Source: Bacteroidales bacterium
GTDB lineage: Bacteria > Bacteroidota > Bacteroidia > Bacteroidales > GCA-2748055
Assembly (NCBI GenBank): GCA_029934875.1
Contig: JAOZLK010000054.1
Span: forward strand, 266-13,224
Direction: 5' to 3'
DNA length: 12,959 nt
In this document: positions 7,098-12,959 of the stretch, piece after piece
Position numbering within the stretch: position 1 is the first letter of the stretch
How the letters are laid out: every line of letters starts with the position of its first letter
Translations under genes and position numbers: made by a program
The notes under the pieces: generated by a model
What the model saw: the letters and a program-made list of their open reading frames with translations, nothing else
Database searches by the model: none
Told to the model about the DNA's origin: nothing

Positions 7098-8579
7098 TTA
7101 ACTCCCTTGAAAGCGAAGCGCGCCCTCAGTTGATTCTGTAAAAGCATTACAGCTTTCCAGGTAAATCTGCATTTTGTCCATATCTTCACCCTGAACTGTC
7201 AGGCTAAAGTCTGCCACACGGTCAAGCATCCTTATAAATGCTGTAGCCTGTGAACGTCGCGTAAGTTTACGCAGCGCTCCCAGGTAGTCCTCCCTGTATA
7301 CCGTGGGAATCATGATCCTTGCATGGTCTGCCGCCACCAATTCGGCATTCATCATGATCCTGGCAATACGGCCATTCCCATCCTTAAATGGATGCACCTC
7401 ACTGACCATGAACAACATGTAGATAGCCCTCTTAAATGGATTGCTCAATGCCTGGTAAATTTCAAAACCCCTGGTAAGGGTTCCTGCCACCAACTCCCAA
7501 TCCACGAACAATGTATTACCAGCCTTGTTATTTTGTACTTTGAACAATCCGGGCTGTTGATTGCTCCTGGCTCCCAGCAATACCCTGTGCCGCTCTTTCA
7601 ATAGAGAAAGCAGTTCTCCGGTGGATTGAGGTAAAACAGACATCTGCTCCCTGCTTGAAACAAGCTGGTAAGTGCCCAGGATATCATGAGAATCCTCATC
7701 CCTGGCTGGCAGAGGGCGATTGGTTTCAACAATCTGCCTGGCCTCATCAATTTCAAATACAGTGCCTTCAATGTAATTGGAAAAATAGCTTTCAAAAAAA
7801 GCGAAATTTCTGAATGCTTTAGAACTGGTATTATGATCCTTTCGCAGGGGAAAATGGCTGGACTCTAACTCCCTGAATAAATCCTGAAACAGATGCACCC
7901 TCTCTGGATCATAGGGCAATCCAAGTGCCCTTGCTGCACCCAGGGGAGTATTCAACACCCGTACATCCCGTGTGGAAAGCAATGCTCCAATTATAAGTTC
8001 AAGCCGTTTGAATGCCCTATCCATATTCAACTCCCGGGCAAGGTCTGCAGCTGTTTCCCTCAATTGCTTAATCTCTTCCTCACCCTGAATCCGGATCATT
8101 TGCTCCAGCTTCTCTTCCACCCTGGGAAGCGCTATGGATCGTGATGTAGGTCCGGGTGTGCCCAATGTTTGCAAATTCTCCAGAAAAGCCCTGGCTTGCT
8201 GAGAAACTCTAAGGTTTCCGTAAAAGATGCGGTCGTTATCTGTGGGACCAGGTCCCTCAATAAAGCGCAGGGAAATCCCCGGAATAGAAACCTTGCGAGT
8301 GTAAGTATGGGTCAGGAAAATATGTCCGGCCGAAGTGGGCTCAAATTCAAATGCGGAGCGGTGACTCAATAAAGCCCCCGGGTAAAGCAATGCGATCACC
8401 TCAAAAAGGTTGCGCCTGATAATAGTTTCAGCTGATTCCTTAAAAATGGGAGAATAAAGACGCGGGGCAATTTTCCTGATTCTACCCTGTTTTTTTAAAA
8501 GGGATATTTGGCGATTCAGCTTCTTATCAGACGAACCAACCAGGACTTCTTTCAAAAGAAATGAAGGATTTTTTTCCAT
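7098..8579 (-). CDS. Fic-family protein with AbiEi-like N-terminal domain
   Basis: 493 residues. The full Fic motif HPFKDGNGRIAR is at 396-407 (catalytic His396, Asp400, Arg404 and Arg407), so nucleotidyl transfer (usually AMPylation of a protein hydroxyl) is expected. SNYIEG at 267-272 fits the (S/T)xxxE(G/N) inhibitory motif placed N-terminal to the Fic core, with Glu271 as the predicted autoinhibitory residue (class II arrangement). Residues about 1-135 resemble the winged-helix and following region of AbiEi/type IV antitoxin-like regulators (LNRQISLLKKQGRIRKIAPRL, then GALLSHRSAFE). The protein may therefore bind DNA and regulate itself. The ATG at 8579 lies inside one of three GGATTTTTTTCCA repeats, which fits autorepression. 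The DUF7309-like gene follows after 37 nt. The target protein cannot be read from the sequence. Confidence 0.92.
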   Translation of the reverse strand: MEKNPSFLLKEVLVGSSDKKLNRQISLLKKQGRIRKIAPRLYSPIFKESAETIIRRNLFEVIALLYPGALLSHRSAFEFEPTSAGHIFLTHTYTRKVSIPGISLRFIEGPGPTDNDRIFYGNLRVSQQARAFLENLQTLGTPGPTSRSIALPRVEEKLEQMIRIQGEEEIKQLRETAADLARELNMDRAFKRLELIIGALLSTRDVRVLNTPLGAARALGLPYDPERVHLFQDLFRELESSHFPLRKDHNTSSKAFRNFAFFESYFSNYIEGTVFEIDEARQIVETNRPLPARDEDSHDILGTYQLVSSREQMSVLPQSTGELLSLLKERHRVLLGARSNQQPGLFKVQNNKAGNTLFVDWELVAGTLTRGFEIYQALSNPFKRAIYMLFMVSEVHPFKDGNGRIARIMMNAELVAADHARIMIPTVYREDYLGALRKLTRRSQATAFIRMLDRVADFSLTVQGEDMDKMQIYLESCNAFTESTEGALRFQGS

Positions 8580-8650
8580 TGTCTCCCATGCCTATCACAA
8601 AAATGGGGATTTTTTTCCAAATTTCTTATCTGTTTGGGGATTTTTTTCCA
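8564..8650. promoter_or_regulatory. Three GGATTTTTTTCCA repeats, candidate operator of the Fic gene
   Basis: Plus-strand copies are AAGGATTTTTTTCCA (8564-8578), GGGGATTTTTTTCCA (8605-8619) and GGGGATTTTTTTCCA (8636-8650), all with exactly seven T. Each has inverted ends (GGA...TCC). Start-to-start spacings of 41 and 31 bp are close to four and three helical turns, placing all three on about the same DNA face. The first copy overlaps the Fic start codon. They could bind the AbiEi-like domain of the Fic protein; this is inference. Confidence 0.6.
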
Positions 8651-8664
8651 TATTAATATATTTC
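8633..8664 (+). promoter_or_regulatory. Possible promoter for the plus-strand gene remnant
   Basis: TTTG at 8633-8636 lies 20 nt upstream of TATATTTC at 8657-8664, a 7/8 match to TAnnTTTG. An ATG follows 7 nt later at 8672. It overlaps the outermost GGATTTTTTTCCA repeat, so anything bound there would also affect this promoter. Confidence 0.35.
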
Positions 8665-8671
8665 CTATACA

Positions 8672-8890
8672 ATGGACCCGAAACAGTTGAAACGGGAGCC
8701 TGGGTCATGTTTTACAGATTTTCAATGAAAAGCAGCGGAGCTGCCAGGAAAGGATCCTATGGCTTAATTATCAGGTCTCACCCCTGTTTCAAGTGTAAGC
8801 GATATTTACCAACTGACAAGTGAGGCTTATTTTGAAATTGAGGATGATGCCAATCGTGAAACAAGGATATTGATTTCAACGCCGGAATAA
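8672..8890 (+). pseudogene. Degenerate small gene remnant, family not recognised
   Basis: From the ATG at 8672 a single frame reads MDPKQLKREPGSCFTDFQ, a stop (8726-8728), KAAELPGKDPMA, a stop (8765-8767), then 40 open codons ending at a TAA (8888-8890). The last part (DIYQLTSEAYFEIEDDANRE, then TRILISTPE) is strongly protein-like. A second frame with a start at 8709 is also open for about 38 codons. This is best explained as a short gene broken by stops or frameshifts, with its promoter still visible. I cannot name the family. It lies between the helicase group and the Fic gene, on the opposite strand to both. Confidence 0.4.
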
Positions 8891-8912
8891 AACGTTACCA
8901 CCAAATTGAACA

Positions 8913-9092
8913 TTATGATACCACCATTCTGTGTTGCTGATTTGGTGCAGGTTTCCAGGGTGGTGTTTTTTCATGTTTCCCGTATAGGTCATTCTTGCTA
9001 CTGGAGAGATTTTTCCGAATTCTCTCCTTTTCAGGTAGAGAAATCTCCTGTCTGGTTTCTTTTGGTATACCTGTTTTTGCCAGTTCACTCAA
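8913..9092 (-). CDS. Small basic 59-residue protein, overlapping frame after the 211-residue protein
   Basis: From a TTG at 9092 the frame reads MSELAKTGIPKETRQEISL and continues to PPWKPAPNQQHRMVVS before a TAA at 8915-8913. It is hydrophilic, with many Lys, Arg and Glu and a Pro/Trp patch near 44-50. The TTG overlaps the stop of the upstream gene (CTTTGA), so translation could be coupled. Alternatively it is the true C-terminus of that gene, displaced by loss of one base in the AAACTTT stretch; the joined product would be about 270 residues. A GTG frame of 70 codons overlaps it but looks less convincing. No known family was recognised. Confidence 0.45.
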   Translation of the reverse strand: MSELAKTGIPKETRQEISLPEKERIRKNLSSSKNDLYGKHEKTPPWKPAPNQQHRMVVS

Positions 9093-9724
9093 AGTTTATT
9101 CGGTTTTGAAATTTGTTGCAACATCACCTGCATAGCACCTTCCCTGACAAAACAATCACGATTTCCATGAGCGTAGTAGGTATAAAACCTGTCTTCTTTT
9201 GAAACTTCTTCAGAAAGATATTCAGCAAGAATGTCATACTTCCAGGACTCCTGGGTCAATTTCGATGACAATTTAATATTCCTGATAAACCAGTCTAAAT
9301 CATCATCATCCACTGTAGTAACGACTGATGCTATTGAACCTGTATCTGTGTTATAAAAATGAAACGAAATTACCTTCGTCTTTCGGCACAACTTCAGGAA
9401 TTTCTTCACTTTTGAATCTCTGGGATTCAGGTGAAGTTTTAAGCTTTTATCAGGATATCCTACAAAAACAATCACGATTTGAATTGCATATATCAGCATG
9501 CCACTATTTAACATCCTGTAGTTAGTAGCTGTTTCAGGAGGTGGTGAAGATCCTAAATTGTAATGATTAATATCTTGATTTGAACATGCAATTAACAGAC
9601 TGCCGGTCTCAACATTATTAACAAGGACTGAACATGGTAATGCATGACTTTCCGGGATCTTCTCCAGATTTTCAATTAAGCCCAAAGGGTAACTGATCTC
9701 TATTCCCTGGTCTAAATTCTTCAT
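9089..9724 (-). CDS. Hypothetical protein next to the ankyrin-helicase gene
   Basis: 211 residues from the ATG at 9724; a TTG at 9745 would add seven residues but is a poorer start. I do not recognise the family. The N-terminal half is mixed strand-like (HALPCSVLVNNVETGSLLIA), followed by a hydrophobic strand at about 74-90 (GMLIYAIQIVIVFVGYP), a basic stretch (KVKKFLKLCRKTK), an acidic patch DDDD at 139-142, and a helical C-terminus. There is no signal peptide; the hydrophobic stretch looks like a buried strand rather than a membrane segment. It starts 23 nt after the helicase gene on the same strand, so an operon is likely and it may be an accessory subunit. Base composition is more AT-rich than in the region 1 genes. 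Confidence 0.6.
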   Translation of the reverse strand: MKNLDQGIEISYPLGLIENLEKIPESHALPCSVLVNNVETGSLLIACSNQDINHYNLGSSPPPETATNYRMLNSGMLIYAIQIVIVFVGYPDKSLKLHLNPRDSKVKKFLKLCRKTKVISFHFYNTDTGSIASVVTTVDDDDLDWFIRNIKLSSKLTQESWKYDILAEYLSEEVSKEDRFYTYYAHGNRDCFVREGAMQVMLQQISKPNKL

Positions 9725-9747
9725 TTGTCTAAAATGTGATTTCAAAT

Positions 9748-12700
9748 TTACAGGTCATCAAAGGGTAATCTGAATTGTGTGTTATCTGGTTTGCGTTTCT
9801 TCGCAGGCTCTTTCTTACTTGCATTTTCAATTTCTTTATCCATCTGGTTATCAGACTGATCCGCGCCGGAATCGCCAAGCTCATCGCCAAGCTCATCATC
9901 ATGCTCCTCGTCATATTCCTCGTCATATTCATCATCGTCCCAATCATCCCAATCATGCAATCGGTTCTTTTCCCTGATCTCCCTATGGTATTCTTCGAGG
10001 AATTTATCTCTTTCCTTCCAGGTCGGGACCTTCACTTCATCCAACTGCATCATGTCGTACACATTGATCCACCGTTCATTTGCCCAAACGGCCAGATCGG
10101 GATTGATCTCGTAGTATCCCCTGCAAAGCCGCTTAAAAAGCTTTTTGTTATAAGGGTTATTGCTGTCGATCTCATGCTTTGAAAGGTTGGACGAAAGGTA
10201 AGTGCGCTTTTTTCTGAATTCAGGCAGGAATGTTTCCGGGTAATTATTTACAATTCGCTCGAGATCACTGGCCTGTACACCCTTGTCTGTCAGAAAAAAA
10301 TCACCACATTCACCAATGATACTGTCCTGAAGTGCAATAAAGAAATTCAACAGGAAGTATTCGATCTTTTGGTTGCCAATTTTTATCATCCGGTCGTCGA
10401 CCATGATCTTGATATGGTCGGTAACCAGATCGTTCAGGAACGGATGCAGGGTTTGATCGGTTTTCCGATCAACATAGGATCGATCCAGTGCAATCTGCAA
10501 TGGAATTGTTCCCATGTTGTCAAAAAGCGAAGGATTGGCCCCACACTGAATAAGAAGATCCAGGATTTTTCTGCTTCTCAAATCCACTGCAATATGCAGC
10601 GGTGTCCTGTTGAACCTGTCGCGGTAATCCACACCATATTGCCTGATATTTTTCTCCACCGCACTGACATTGTCCTTCTCATATTGAGCGAAGTACTTTC
10701 GGCGTACCGATTTCCTTTCTGACTCATAGCGATCGGCTTTTCTGTATTTCAGTTTTGACAGGCTGTCAATGGTTTTTAAATCACTGTATATAAGAGAATA
10801 GTGAAACAGTTGGTCCTTGGCTTTCTTATTGAAAAGATCCGGATCGAGGGCCTCATTCTTCAGTTCATCCACCCTGTCTGGTGTAAGGGGTTTCCATTCA
10901 GGCTCGTGTACTTCCAGAATAGATTTCCGGATCTCTTCAGCCTGCTCTTTCTTACCCTGCATTTCAAGTTTCCGGGCTTCATCCTTCCACTCATCCATGG
11001 AGGATACTTCTTCCTTCATGCTGACTGTATCCCTGGTTTTCGCCAAACCCAAAAGTCCGAGAATCTCATGCTTTTCGGAGGCTTCCAGTATGTAAAGATT
11101 TCTGATGGCCCGTGTGATTGCCACATAAAGCGAGTTGATAAATATTTTATAGGCTTCAGGGGATTTATCAGACTTATCTTTTCCCCTTGAGTATTCAAGC
11201 GCATCGTCCCGGATCTGGTCTGCACTTACTCCATTTGAGATCTCCCGAAACTCTTTGCTATTGCCGCTTACAAAGTTCAGAATAATAATATTCCGGTATT
11301 CAAGGCCTTTGGCTTCCTGGATAGAAAAAATCAGGGGTGTTTTAAATATCCTCTTCGCTTTGTGTTTGTCTTCCGGTTTCATCACCAGTACAGCATATTG
11401 TGTGGAACGCATGGTGCTGTCATTCAGCTGCTGTCTGATCTTAGTACTGTCAGTCAGCAGTTGAACCTCTCCATCGGTGTCTGCAACCGATTCCACCAGG
11501 TAGGTGCTTTCCCTGTCAATAGACCCGAAACGTGCATTTTTAATCTTCAGAAGTTTATTGGCAATGTCGGTGATGCCAGGTGAATTCCTGTAGTTGGACC
11601 TGAGCACCTGTATCTCGTTGCCGGTGAGTTTCTGCGTATAGAACATGGATTTCACATTTGTCCATGAGAAAAAATTCGGATGGACATTCTGGTTTGAGTC
11701 ACCACAGAGGATAAAACTATCCTCATTTTTCAGGGATTTCAGCAGGATATACAACTGGATATTGGTAAAATCCTGTACTTCATCGATTACTATGAAGTCA
11801 TATCTGGGCTTACAGTATTCCAGCCATTGGTAACTGACCATGTTCAGGTCATACATTTCGTTCTCCCTGAGAAACTCAAGATACTTTTGGAATGCGGAGT
11901 ACACTTTTTTGCGTTCATCCGACAGAAAGATCGATTGTTTGACACCCAGGCCCTGGTAGTCAACCGGGTCCAGGTACGCTTTGGTGATATCCTTCCCGGT
12001 CAGCACCCCCCGGAACTCTTCGAATAATTTATGTGTATCCCTGATACCAAATGACTGGCTACGGGCTTGCAGCCATTGTTCAAAGATCTGAAAATCAAGT
12101 TCACGCCCCTTAATGATCCGGAGGGTTTCAAGAAATTCCTTGTAGGAAAGAAAATCTATTTCCTGCTTGTGGTTTTCATAATGATTGGCATAATAGAGCG
12201 AGGCCGAGTTCTCCACAAGAAAGGGCGAAAGCGTCACATACAACACCTCACCCTTGAGGGTTTTTAGCTTCTCCAGGGTCAGCGCTGTCTTGCCACTCCC
12301 TGCCGATCCGATGATAATCACAGGGGGCTTTAGCCTGAAGAGCCTCTCCTGTTCCTGATCAAAGGAGATGACTTTATCGAGTAGATGAAAATGAACTGAA
12401 CGTGGATTTGCATAAATCAGTTCCTCACGATTTTGCCCATCAATCTCATCAACTGACCGGAGGATTTCCAGCTTGCTTTCATCAATTTTAGCCCCACGAA
12501 GGAAACGGGACTTTTCATAGGCATGATTGTATATTACCTCAAGCAGTAAGAGGTAATACTGGTCTTTATACCATGCAAATTTGAAAAGCAACCTGTTCTC
12601 ATAATCCAGTTTTGCCCTGTAATACCCATTGGCAATCATTTTTTTCACTTCTGCCGAAGAGAAATCCCCCGCCTTGAGAAATCCGACAGTCTTCTCAAAC

Positions 12701-12750
12701 TGCTTTTTTACTTTACTGAAGTCTAATCCCCTGTAATAAAGAATATTCAT
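9748..12750 (-). CDS. RelE-like domain / UvrD-like SF1 helicase / ankyrin-repeat fusion protein
   Basis: 1000 residues from the ATG at 12750 (a TTG at 12762 is less likely because the -7 element overlaps it). Residues about 1-88 look like a RelE/ParE fold (NGYYRAKLDYENRLLFKF, then YYLLLLEVIYNHAYE), an arrangement known in some UvrD-type proteins. The helicase core has Walker A GSAGSGKT (148-155, Lys154), motif II IDEVQD (322-327), motif III CGDSNQ (349-354), motif IV SNYRNS (385-390), motif V around SIQEAKGLEY (476-485) and motif VI VAITRA (543-548, Arg547); ATPase activity is expected. Two ankyrin-like repeats lie at about 712-758 (NRTPLHIAVD, then GTIPLQIALD). The C-terminus has an acidic repeat tail (932-960), a basic patch and QFRLPF (992-997), a possible sliding-clamp motif. 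The role is unknown; DNA repair or phage defence are possible. Confidence 0.85.
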   Translation of the reverse strand: MNILYYRGLDFSKVKKQFEKTVGFLKAGDFSSAEVKKMIANGYYRAKLDYENRLLFKFAWYKDQYYLLLLEVIYNHAYEKSRFLRGAKIDESKLEILRSVDEIDGQNREELIYANPRSVHFHLLDKVISFDQEQERLFRLKPPVIIIGSAGSGKTALTLEKLKTLKGEVLYVTLSPFLVENSASLYYANHYENHKQEIDFLSYKEFLETLRIIKGRELDFQIFEQWLQARSQSFGIRDTHKLFEEFRGVLTGKDITKAYLDPVDYQGLGVKQSIFLSDERKKVYSAFQKYLEFLRENEMYDLNMVSYQWLEYCKPRYDFIVIDEVQDFTNIQLYILLKSLKNEDSFILCGDSNQNVHPNFFSWTNVKSMFYTQKLTGNEIQVLRSNYRNSPGITDIANKLLKIKNARFGSIDRESTYLVESVADTDGEVQLLTDSTKIRQQLNDSTMRSTQYAVLVMKPEDKHKAKRIFKTPLIFSIQEAKGLEYRNIIILNFVSGNSKEFREISNGVSADQIRDDALEYSRGKDKSDKSPEAYKIFINSLYVAITRAIRNLYILEASEKHEILGLLGLAKTRDTVSMKEEVSSMDEWKDEARKLEMQGKKEQAEEIRKSILEVHEPEWKPLTPDRVDELKNEALDPDLFNKKAKDQLFHYSLIYSDLKTIDSLSKLKYRKADRYESERKSVRRKYFAQYEKDNVSAVEKNIRQYGVDYRDRFNRTPLHIAVDLRSRKILDLLIQCGANPSLFDNMGTIPLQIALDRSYVDRKTDQTLHPFLNDLVTDHIKIMVDDRMIKIGNQKIEYFLLNFFIALQDSIIGECGDFFLTDKGVQASDLERIVNNYPETFLPEFRKKRTYLSSNLSKHEIDSNNPYNKKLFKRLCRGYYEINPDLAVWANERWINVYDMMQLDEVKVPTWKERDKFLEEYHREIREKNRLHDWDDWDDDEYDEEYDEEHDDELGDELGDSGADQSDNQMDKEIENASKKEPAKKRKPDNTQFRLPFDDL
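9760..9777 (-). other. Codons for a possible beta-clamp-binding peptide (QFRLPF)
   Basis: Residues 992-997 of the helicase fusion read QFRLPF, three residues before the C-terminus. This fits the QxxLxF pattern of bacterial sliding-clamp-binding peptides, as in Hda (QLSLPL). It follows a disordered-looking acidic and basic tail, a typical position for such motifs. Binding is inference. Confidence 0.45.
9871..9957 (-). repeat. Acidic short-repeat tail codons of the helicase fusion
   Basis: Residues 932-960 are built of short repeated blocks: DW/DDW, then YDEE, YDEE, HDDE, then LGDE, LGD. The DNA shows matching 12-bp near-repeats, consistent with expansion by slippage. The result is a strongly acidic, probably disordered linker between the folded domains and the C-terminal peptide. 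Confidence 0.75.
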
Positions 12751-12759
12751 GTGTTGTTT

Positions 12760-12767
12760 CAAAGATA
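12760..12767 (-). promoter_or_regulatory. Bacteroidota -7 element for the helicase operon
   Basis: The minus strand reads TATCTTTG, an exact TAnnTTTG match, ending 9 nt before the ATG at 12750. No consensus TTTG box is seen at the -33 spacing. The position favours the ATG at 12750 over the upstream TTG at 12762, and predicts a very short leader. Confidence 0.55.
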
Positions 12768-12844
12768 TGAATAATATACATCCAACTATTGTATTCAGGG
12801 AATTATCGTATATTTACTTTGTATAATCAGGATATTTAAAAGTT

Positions 12845-12852
12845 ATACTTTG
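12845..12852 (+). promoter_or_regulatory. Weak -7-like element before the partial ATPase gene
   Basis: ATACTTTG ends 7 nt before the ATG at 12860. It keeps TTTG but not the leading TA in register. The 12763-12859 region is AT-rich and holds only this element and the opposing helicase promoter. Confidence 0.35.
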
Positions 12853-12859
12853 ATTTATC

Positions 12860-12959
12860 ATGTATTTAAGGAAGCAAACATTTGATGGAATTGGCAAAGA
12901 GAGTACGTTTCTATGGGGAGCCAGACAAACTGGTAAAAGCACATTGCTTAAAACCCTGT
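12860..12959 (+). CDS. P-loop ATPase, probably AAA/DUF4143-type (N-terminal part)
   Basis: Partial gene, cut by the right edge; 33 codons are visible from the ATG at 12860. The start MYLRKQ, followed by ESTFLWGARQTGKSTLLKTL, contains a Walker A motif (GARQTGKST) about 20 residues in. This is the usual opening of DUF4143-containing AAA ATPases, which are common in Bacteroidota and of unclear role. Other P-loop ATPases cannot be excluded from this fragment. It is divergent from the helicase operon, with 109 nt between the two start codons. Confidence 0.7.
   Translation, partial: MYLRKQTFDGIGKESTFLWGARQTGKSTLLKTL

Noticed and set aside
8564..8650. Short CRISPR-like array
   Set aside because: Repeats are only 13-15 bp, spacings are unequal, there are three copies, and no cas genes are seen.
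8920..8971. Plus-strand terminator hairpin (ACCACC at 8920-8925, GGTGGT at 8959-8964, then six T)
   Set aside because: The loop is over 30 nt with only weak internal pairing, so stability is doubtful.
8876..9088. 70-codon minus-strand frame starting at GTG 9088
   Set aside because: It overlaps the 59-codon frame, which is more hydrophilic and protein-like and sits in direct overlap with the upstream stop. It cannot be fully excluded.
8906..9109. 67-codon plus-strand frame rich in hydrophobic and aromatic residues
   Set aside because: Antisense to the 59-codon frame; composition is typical of a shadow frame.
9775..10182. 135-codon plus-strand hydrophobic frame that looks like a membrane protein
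   Set aside because: It is the antisense reading of the acidic Asp/Glu repeat tail, which gives Ile/Val-rich peptide by codon complementarity.

Overview
The window most likely comes from a Bacteroidota chromosome (Bacteroidales/Marinilabiliales-like). The reasons are TAnnTTTG-type -7 elements in front of several genes, little sign of strong Shine-Dalgarno sites, and housekeeping proteins of the Bacteroidota type. No tRNA, rRNA, CRISPR array or complete insertion sequence was seen. Nothing here was checked against a database. Family names come from motif recognition.

Region 1 (1-4635) looks like ordinary chromosome. It opens with the C-terminal end of an S4-domain/Hsp15-like RNA-binding protein, which runs convergently into a PlsC-type glycerolipid acyltransferase with C-terminal membrane segments. 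A divergent promoter region of about 100 bp, containing a perfect 12-bp inverted repeat, separates the acyltransferase from a two-gene plus-strand unit. That unit is a large double-VOC (vicinal oxygen chelate) protein, weakly HPPD-like but probably not HPPD, followed 13 nt later by a ClC-family chloride channel/transporter with two CBS domains.

Region 2 (4694-12750) is accessory in character and every intact gene is on the minus strand. In transcription order it holds: a 1000-residue protein joining a RelE/ParE-like N-terminal domain, a UvrD-like SF1 helicase core, ankyrin-like repeats and an acidic tail that ends in a possible sliding-clamp-binding peptide; an unrecognised 211-residue protein; a 59-residue overlapping reading frame that is either a coupled small gene or the frameshifted tail of the 211-residue protein; a 333-bp gap with a degenerate plus-strand gene remnant and three copies of a GGATTTTTTTCCA repeat; a Fic-family protein with an AbiEi-like N-terminal domain; and a 788-residue DUF7309/DUF6930-like protein with a WDES repeat linker and a helical C-terminal half. 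The helicase group is the best candidate for an undescribed, possibly defence-related, module. The Fic gene and its repeats look like an autoregulated toxin-like unit.

Region 3 (12751-12959) is an AT-rich divergent promoter region followed by the first 33 codons of a P-loop ATPase, probably of the DUF4143-type AAA family, cut off by the window end.

Two minus-strand genes (ends near 4694 and 9089) stop just before a coding-like continuation in the -1 frame, each next to a three-base homopolymer. This may reflect single-base deletions, either real or from sequencing.
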